Below, piece by piece: positions 59,832 to 64,000 of a DNA stretch of 64,000 nucleotides. The notes under the pieces are model-generated. The model was not told where the DNA came from. It made no database searches and saw only the letters and a list, made by a program, of their open reading frames with translations. How positions within the stretch are numbered: the first letter of the stretch is position 1; the number at the start of each line of letters is the position of its first letter. The position numbers and the translations under genes are program-made. Origin of the DNA: Acidimicrobiales bacterium (GTDB taxonomy: Bacteria; Actinomycetota; Acidimicrobiia; Acidimicrobiales; VFJN01); assembly GCA_035316325.1 (NCBI GenBank), contig DATHJB010000080.1:1-64000 (forward strand), read 5' to 3'.

Positions 59832-60595
59832 TCCCGGCGCGCCGTCCAGAGCTGGGTGACGTAGGGGTAGTCGAAGGTGCCGCCGTGGCGGTCGACCACC
59901 TGGGCGACCCCGGCGAGGACCCGGTCGAGCTGGTCGGGGGCCATCAGCTTGTGGTTCGAGTGGGTGCGCAGGAGCGCCAGCAGCTCGTCGCGGGCGTACC
60001 GGAGGGTCCAGGCGAACACCCGGTGCTCGGCGTCGGCGAACGTCGCGCCCTCGGGAGCCCGGGCGAAGGGAGTTCCCTGCTCGCGGCCGATGGTCGGGCA
60101 GAACGGCTCCCCCGGGGCGATCTCGTCGTAGACGGCGTCGATCTCCCGGCGGACCGGCCGGTCGTCCCCGTCGGCGAGGTTCCAGAACACGGCGATGCGC
60201 CCTCCCGGCCGCAGCAGCCGATGGGCCCGCCACAGCCCCACCTCGGGTTGCACCCAGTGCCACGCCTGGGCGGCGGTGATCAGGTCGGCCGGGGCGTCGC
60301 CGTCGGCGGGCCGCCACCACTCGAAGTCGGAGACGTCGACCCGCCAGCCCGGATAGGGCGCCAGGTGCCGCGCGGCGAGCGCCGCCATGGCCGGGTCGGC
60401 CTCGACGCCCACACCCGTCATCCCGCGCTCGGCCAGCAGCCGGGTGGCCTTGGCGGTGCCGGTGCCCACGTCGATCACCCGCGCGGACGCCCCCACGGAC
60501 CCCACCAGGTCGTCGACCAACGCCGCCGGGTACGACGGCCGGGCGTCGTCGTAGCCCACCGCGTCCTCCCCGAACACCAGCCGCCGTTCCCTCAT
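59828..60595 (-). CDS. Class I SAM-dependent methyltransferase
   Basis: 255 residues: substrate-side YDDARPSYPAALVDDLV, SAM motif I ARVIDVGTGTAKATRLLAER, motif II GVGVEADPAMAALAARHLAP, AAQAWHWVQPEVGLWRAHRL, LRPGGRIAVFWNLADGDD. Type 11 methyltransferase; substrate unknown and probably not part of the PKS cluster. ATG at 60595. Divergent from PadR by 24 bp. Confidence 0.9.
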   Translation of the reverse strand: MRERRLVFGEDAVGYDDARPSYPAALVDDLVGSVGASARVIDVGTGTAKATRLLAERGMTGVGVEADPAMAALAARHLAPYPGWRVDVSDFEWWRPADGDAPADLITAAQAWHWVQPEVGLWRAHRLLRPGGRIAVFWNLADGDDRPVRREIDAVYDEIAPGEPFCPTIGREQGTPFARAPEGATFADAEHRVFAWTLRYARDELLALLRTHSNHKLMAPDQLDRVLAGVAQVVDRHGGTFDYPYVTQLWTARRD

Positions 60596-60619
60596 GCCCG
60601 CCACCCTAGGTTGGTGGTC

Positions 60620-61219
60620 ATGAGCATCCGGCAGGCGCTGCTGGCGTTGTTGAGCGAGGGGCCGAAGTACGGGTTCCAGCTCCGCCAGGAGTTCGAGGCG
60701 AGGACCGGGGAGGCGTGGCCGCTGAACGTCGGGCAGGTCTACACGACGCTGCGGCGGTTGGAGCGCGACGGGCTCGTCGAGTCCGACGACGCTGCCGACG
60801 CCGAGGCGGAGGGCCCCCAGAAGCGCTTCCGGGTGACCGGCGACGGCGAGGCCGAGCTGACCAGCTGGCTGCGCACCCCGCCCGACATGAGCGCTCCCCC
60901 GCGTGACGAGCTGACCATCAAGGTGCTGGTGGCGCTCCACATGCCCGGGGTCGACGTCGCCGGCCTGGTGCAGACGCATCGGCGCTACCTCGTCTGGCTG
61001 ATGCAGCGTCACACCCGGGCGAAGGAGGGCGCCGGCGACGACGACCTGGGCCGCGCCCTGGCGGTCGACGCCGAGCTGTTCCGGCTCGACGCCGTGATCC
61101 GCTGGCTCGACACCGTCGACAGCCACCTCGAGCGCGCCGACGTGGTGCTCCCCCTGCGACCCACCGCCGAGCCGCCCCGACCCCGCAGGGCCCGGAAGGC
61201 GGGAGCCACCACCCCTTGA
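60620..61219 (+). CDS. PadR family transcriptional regulator
   Basis: 199 residues: winged helix MSIRQALLALLSEGPKYGFQ, LRQEFEARTGEAWPLNVGQV, YTTLRRLERDGLVES, QKRFRVTGDGEAEL, plus a helical C-terminal dimerisation domain and a basic tail. Such regulators respond to phenolics or drugs and often control exporters; no obvious target follows. Starts 24 bp from the divergent methyltransferase gene. Confidence 0.9.
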   Translation: MSIRQALLALLSEGPKYGFQLRQEFEARTGEAWPLNVGQVYTTLRRLERDGLVESDDAADAEAEGPQKRFRVTGDGEAELTSWLRTPPDMSAPPRDELTIKVLVALHMPGVDVAGLVQTHRRYLVWLMQRHTRAKEGAGDDDLGRALAVDAELFRLDAVIRWLDTVDSHLERADVVLPLRPTAEPPRPRRARKAGATTP

Positions 61220-61307
61220 TGGACGCGGCCGACGTCGCCGACCGGCACGACGTCGAGTTGCTGCGGCGAAGGTTCGGGGCGGCGGGGGCCGGATAGCGTC
61301 CCTGGGG

Positions 61308-62270
61308 ATGAGCGCCAAGAACGATGGCGAGTCCAGGGACGGGGTGTCGCTGTCGAACCTCGACCAACCGCTGTTCGACGGCGCCGGGGCTACCAAGCGC
61401 GACCTGGTCGACTACCTCGACGCCATGAGCGACCGGATCATCCCGGTGCTGGAGGACCGGCCGCTGTCGGTCATCCGGGTGCACCGGGGTCAGGAAGCGT
61501 TCATGCAGAAGAACGTGCCCAAGTACACGCCGGAGTGGGTGAAGACGGTCGACTTCTGGGCGGAGACCTCGAAGCGGAACGTGTCGTACGCCCTGTGCAA
61601 CGACCGCCGCACCCTCATCTGGTTCGGCAACCAGCGGGCCATCGAGTACCACCCGACCCTCGTGCGGGCGGACCGGCCCGACCGGACGACCCACCTCGTG
61701 CTCGACCTCGACCCGCCTGAGGGCTCCGACTTCGCCACCGTCGTGCGGGTGGCGCACCTGGTCCGCCAGGCGCTGGCCGACGTCGGACTCGAGGGTGCGG
61801 TCAAGACCAGTGGCGCCAAGGGCATCCACGTGTTCGTCCCGGTGGACGACCAGGCGCCGTTGAACGACTCGGCCGCCGCGACCCGTGCCATCGCGGCGCG
61901 GACCGAGCAGCTCGACCCCGACATCGCCACCACGGCCTTCATCAAGGAGGACCGGGACGGCAAGGTGTTCGTCGACTCCACCCGGGTCGGCGGGGCCACC
62001 GTGGTGGCGGCCTACAGCCCGCGGGCGCGGCCGGGGGTCCCGGTGTCGTTCCCCCTCGGCTGGGACGACCTCGACTCGGTGGTGCCGGCCGACTTCACGG
62101 TCCACACGGCCCTCGACCGGCTCGGCGACACCGACCCCTGGGCCACCAGCATGCCCGAGCCCCAACCCATCAGCGCCGACCTCCTCGCCGAGGGCCACGC
62201 CATCCCGGTCGCCCGCGTCCAGGCGATGCACGAGGGCAAGCGCCGCGCCCGCGCCCGCCGCACGACCTAA
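61308..62270 (+). CDS. LigD-type primase-polymerase domain protein
   Basis: 320-residue stand-alone polymerase domain of the bacterial NHEJ LigD family: GATKRDLVDYLDAMSDRIIP, VHRGQEAFMQKNVPKYTPEW, THLVLDLDPPEGSDFATVVR (catalytic DLD), KTSGAKGIHVFVPV, VFVDSTRVGGATVVAAYSPR, PGVPVSFPLGWDDL. It extends or fills ends during double-strand-break repair. Ligase and nuclease domains and Ku are not in the window. End overlaps the convergent VOC gene by 4 bp. Confidence 0.92.
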   Translation: MSAKNDGESRDGVSLSNLDQPLFDGAGATKRDLVDYLDAMSDRIIPVLEDRPLSVIRVHRGQEAFMQKNVPKYTPEWVKTVDFWAETSKRNVSYALCNDRRTLIWFGNQRAIEYHPTLVRADRPDRTTHLVLDLDPPEGSDFATVVRVAHLVRQALADVGLEGAVKTSGAKGIHVFVPVDDQAPLNDSAAATRAIAARTEQLDPDIATTAFIKEDRDGKVFVDSTRVGGATVVAAYSPRARPGVPVSFPLGWDDLDSVVPADFTVHTALDRLGDTDPWATSMPEPQPISADLLAEGHAIPVARVQAMHEGKRRARARRTT

Positions 62271-62650
62271 GGAGTGTCGCCCCCGGCCACGCGGTGGGCG
62301 ATCTGGAACACGTTGCCGGAGGGGTCGCGCACCATCGCCCGACGATCGCCGTAGGGCGTGTCGAGCGGCTCCTCCAGGCTCACGGCGCCGAGTTCGAGCG
62401 CTCGCCGGTAGGTGGCGTCGGCGTCGTCCACGTAGACGTAGAGGAACGCCGGGAAGCGGTCGCGCTCGGCCGTGGAGCTGACCATCACGAGCGAGTCGCC
62501 GACGCGGAGCTCGGCCGGGCGATCGGGGTGGACGTCGCCGAGGGCGTCGAAGACGGCCCGCAGGAAGCCGGCGGCGGCCTCGACGTCGGGCACGAACATC
62601 CGGGGCGTCACCGAGTGGTACCCGGCGGGCGGACGATCGGCGGCAGCCAC
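62267..62650 (-). CDS. VOC family protein
   Basis: 127 residues: YHSVTPRMFVPDVEAAAGFL, RAVFDALGDVHPDRPAELRV, FLYVYVDDADATYRRALELG, AVSLEEPLDTPYGDRRAMVR, DPSGNVFQIAH. PhnB-like single-domain VOC protein; reaction unknown. Confidence 0.9.
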   Translation of the reverse strand: MAAADRPPAGYHSVTPRMFVPDVEAAAGFLRAVFDALGDVHPDRPAELRVGDSLVMVSSTAERDRFPAFLYVYVDDADATYRRALELGAVSLEEPLDTPYGDRRAMVRDPSGNVFQIAHRVAGGDTP

Positions 62651-62693
62651 GCGGCCATCCTTCCACGGTCGGGCCGCCCTGAGGGCGATCTGG

Positions 62694-62714
62694 GAGTTGA
62701 TAGTGCGTCAACTC
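62694..62714. promoter_or_regulatory. Inverted repeat before LLM oxidoreductase
   Basis: GAGTTGA (62694-62700), 7-bp spacer, TCAACTC (62708-62714), between the divergent VOC and LLM genes. Candidate operator; the repressor is not identified. Confidence 0.5.
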
Positions 62715-62755
62715 AGGACTAGACAGCGGGTTTCGGGACGTCGACGGGAGGGCAC

Positions 62756-63613
62756 ATGCGGTTCGGGATAGCGCTCGCCCAGACCCACACTGCCGTGTGG
62801 GCGGACGCCGCGGTGCTGGCCGACCGTCTCGGGTTCGAGTCGGTGTGGCTTCCCGACCACCTCGTCTTCCCGCTCGACATGGCGGGGACGCCGTACGCCG
62901 AGGGCGGGCATCCACCGGTGCCGCCGGAGACGCCCCTGTTCGACTGCCCGGCGTACCTCGGCTACCTGGCGGCGCTCACGAGCGAGATCCGCATCGGCAC
63001 CTTCGTCTACGTCTACGGGCTGCGCCACCCGCTGGTGGCCGCCCGAGGGTTCGCCACCGTCGACATCCTGGCGGACGGGCGGCTGGAGGTCGGGGTCGGC
63101 GCCGGCTGGCTGAAGGGCGAGTGGGACGCCGCCGGGCTCGACTTCGCCACCCGCGGCCGTCGCCTCGACGAGGCGATGGCGGTCTCCCGGCGGCTGTGGT
63201 CCGAGGACGTCGTCGCCCACGACGGGCGGTTCTGGTCGTGGGAACCGCTGCGCTTCGACCCGAAGCCCGCCCAGCCCGGCGGGCCCCCGCTGCTGGTGGG
63301 TGGTGAGTCGCGGGCGGCCCTGCGCCGGGCGGCCACGCTCGGCGACGGCTGGATGTCGATGCCGCACGACTCGCTGGCCACGTTGAACCTGCAGCTCCAC
63401 CTGCTGCGCTCGTTCCGGGAGGACGCCGGCCGGGCCGACGCGCCGTTCTCGGTGACGGCCTGCGTGACGACGCCGCCCCCGGTCGGCGAGGTCGAGCGGT
63501 GGGTCGAGGCCGGTATCGACCGGCTCATCGTCCGCCCCTGGACCCGCACCCGGGAGACCCTCGACGGCCTGCGCCGCTTCGCCGACGACTACGCCGCGGT
63601 CATGAGCCGATGA
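62756..63613 (+). CDS. LLM-class F420-dependent oxidoreductase
   Basis: 285-residue luciferase-like TIM barrel of the actinobacterial F420 group: RFGIALAQTHTAVWADAAVL, RLGFESVWLPDHLVFPLDMA, IRIGTFVYVYGLRHPLVAAR, GRLEVGVGAGWLKGEWDAAG, PPLLVGGESRAALRRAATLG, GDGWMSMPHD. Uses F420 (or FMN) to oxidise or reduce an unknown substrate. The following acyl-CoA dehydrogenase-like gene starts 5 bp later. Confidence 0.9.
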   Translation: MRFGIALAQTHTAVWADAAVLADRLGFESVWLPDHLVFPLDMAGTPYAEGGHPPVPPETPLFDCPAYLGYLAALTSEIRIGTFVYVYGLRHPLVAARGFATVDILADGRLEVGVGAGWLKGEWDAAGLDFATRGRRLDEAMAVSRRLWSEDVVAHDGRFWSWEPLRFDPKPAQPGGPPLLVGGESRAALRRAATLGDGWMSMPHDSLATLNLQLHLLRSFREDAGRADAPFSVTACVTTPPPVGEVERWVEAGIDRLIVRPWTRTRETLDGLRRFADDYAAVMSR

Positions 63614-63617
63614 ACCC

Positions 63618-64000
63618 ATGATCTGCGGAGAGGCCGGCCGCGCCGCGCTGGCCCGCCTCGGGATCGACGCCGGCTCGCGGACCTTCCTGCCGGCGGCCGT
63701 CGACGGCATCGTGGGCACCGTCCTCGACGTGCGGACGGTCGTCGTCCCCCACGGCACGGGTCTGCTGGAGGTGCCGGTCGCACCGGCGGGCGCCGGGATC
63801 GACGGCCGCATCCGGCGGATCGGCCGGGTCGCCGACGGCACGCTGCTCGACACCGCAGCCTCGGTGGACGACGCCGTGGTCGCCTGGTGCACGACCGCGG
63901 CGACGGAGCTGGTGCGCACCGGCGACACCGTGCTCGAGGCGCTGATCGACCACGTCCGCACCCGCACGATCGGCGGCCGGCCGTTGGGCGCCCGCCAGGT
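63618..64000 (+). CDS. Acyl-CoA dehydrogenase-like protein (3' end cut by window)
   Basis: First 127 residues visible: MICGEAGRAALARLGIDAGS, LEVPVAPAGAGIDGRIRRIG, then a helix LEALIDHVRTRTIGGRPLGA RQ. The last part matches the start of the C-terminal helical domain of acyl-CoA dehydrogenases (T-x-F/G-GRPIG-x-x-Q). Only about 125 residues precede it instead of the usual 220, so the N-terminal helical domain is missing or much reduced; such half-size proteins often pair with a full-size partner. Identity is tentative because the gene runs off the window. Confidence 0.65.
   Translation, partial: MICGEAGRAALARLGIDAGSRTFLPAAVDGIVGTVLDVRTVVVPHGTGLLEVPVAPAGAGIDGRIRRIGRVADGTLLDTAASVDDAVVAWCTTAATELVRTGDTVLEALIDHVRTRTIGGRPLGARQ

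Noticed and set aside
1-64000. CRISPR arrays, tRNA or rRNA genes, integrase or conjugation genes
   Set aside because: Looked for regular repeat-spacer patterns, cloverleaf-like conserved loops and element genes; none found.

Overview
High-GC actinobacterial chromosome segment. Support for this comes from a mycothiol-dependent (MDMPI-fold) enzyme, F420-type flavin enzymes, a wax-ester synthase/DGAT, an XRE/DUF397 pair, many GTG/TTG starts and ATGA/GTGA gene overlaps. An Acidimicrobiia-like or other non-Streptomyces actinobacterium is my guess only. No rRNA, tRNA, CRISPR array or complete insertion sequence was seen.

Layout. 1-3299: sugar ABC importer (permease cut by the left edge, binding lipoprotein) and its ROK regulator, whose start codon lies inside a perfect inverted repeat. 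3338-5311: larB-larC for the nickel-pincer cofactor. 5348-7100: XRE/DUF397 pair facing two tiny genes, then a gene-free stretch with a 37-bp direct repeat. 7101-13872: DHA2 exporter, mycothiol-dependent enzyme, HAD phosphatase, metallo-beta-lactamase-fold hydrolase, lipoproteins and a Tat amidohydrolase. 14011-22924: seven tightly coupled genes matching the rhizobactin/schizokinen order (rhbABCDEF-like) plus a second acyltransferase, i.e. an NRPS-independent citrate-hydroxamate siderophore made from diaminobutyrate via 1,3-diaminopropane. 24078-25692: TetR regulator and a secreted cutinase/PETase-type polyester hydrolase. 26058-38536: mixed metabolism and repair (AlkB, ArsR/SRPBCC/VOC operon, WS/DGAT, SNF2 helicase, ArsR-ArsC fusion, sulfatase, haloalkane dehalogenase, several TetR regulators).

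38925-58020 is a type II polyketide cluster. It has ketosynthase, chain-length factor, ACP, ketoreductase, two-domain aromatase, a TcmI/JadI-type cyclase, its own acetyl-CoA carboxylase (accC-accB-accDA), three related FAD hydroxylases, a two-domain ABM monooxygenase, an F420-type flavoprotein, two DHA2 exporters, a TetR regulator, and an OmpR-type regulator with an altered acidic pocket. The gene content resembles angucycline (jadomycin-type) clusters. The carboxylase supplies malonyl-CoA, the minimal PKS builds the chain, KR/aromatase/cyclase fold it, the oxygenases tailor it, and the exporters give self-resistance. 58116-64000: atypical family-A DNA polymerase, methyltransferase, PadR, LigD-type primase-polymerase, VOC, LLM oxidoreductase and the start of an acyl-CoA dehydrogenase-like gene.

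The least expected structures are repeats that act on genes. A ~105-bp dispersed repeat forms the C-terminal tails of both a siderophore synthetase and the PKS ketosynthase, read in different frames. A palindrome sits in frame inside the second siderophore synthetase. A ~161-bp element with 18-bp terminal inverted repeats and a 20-bp-arm hairpin lie between PKS genes.
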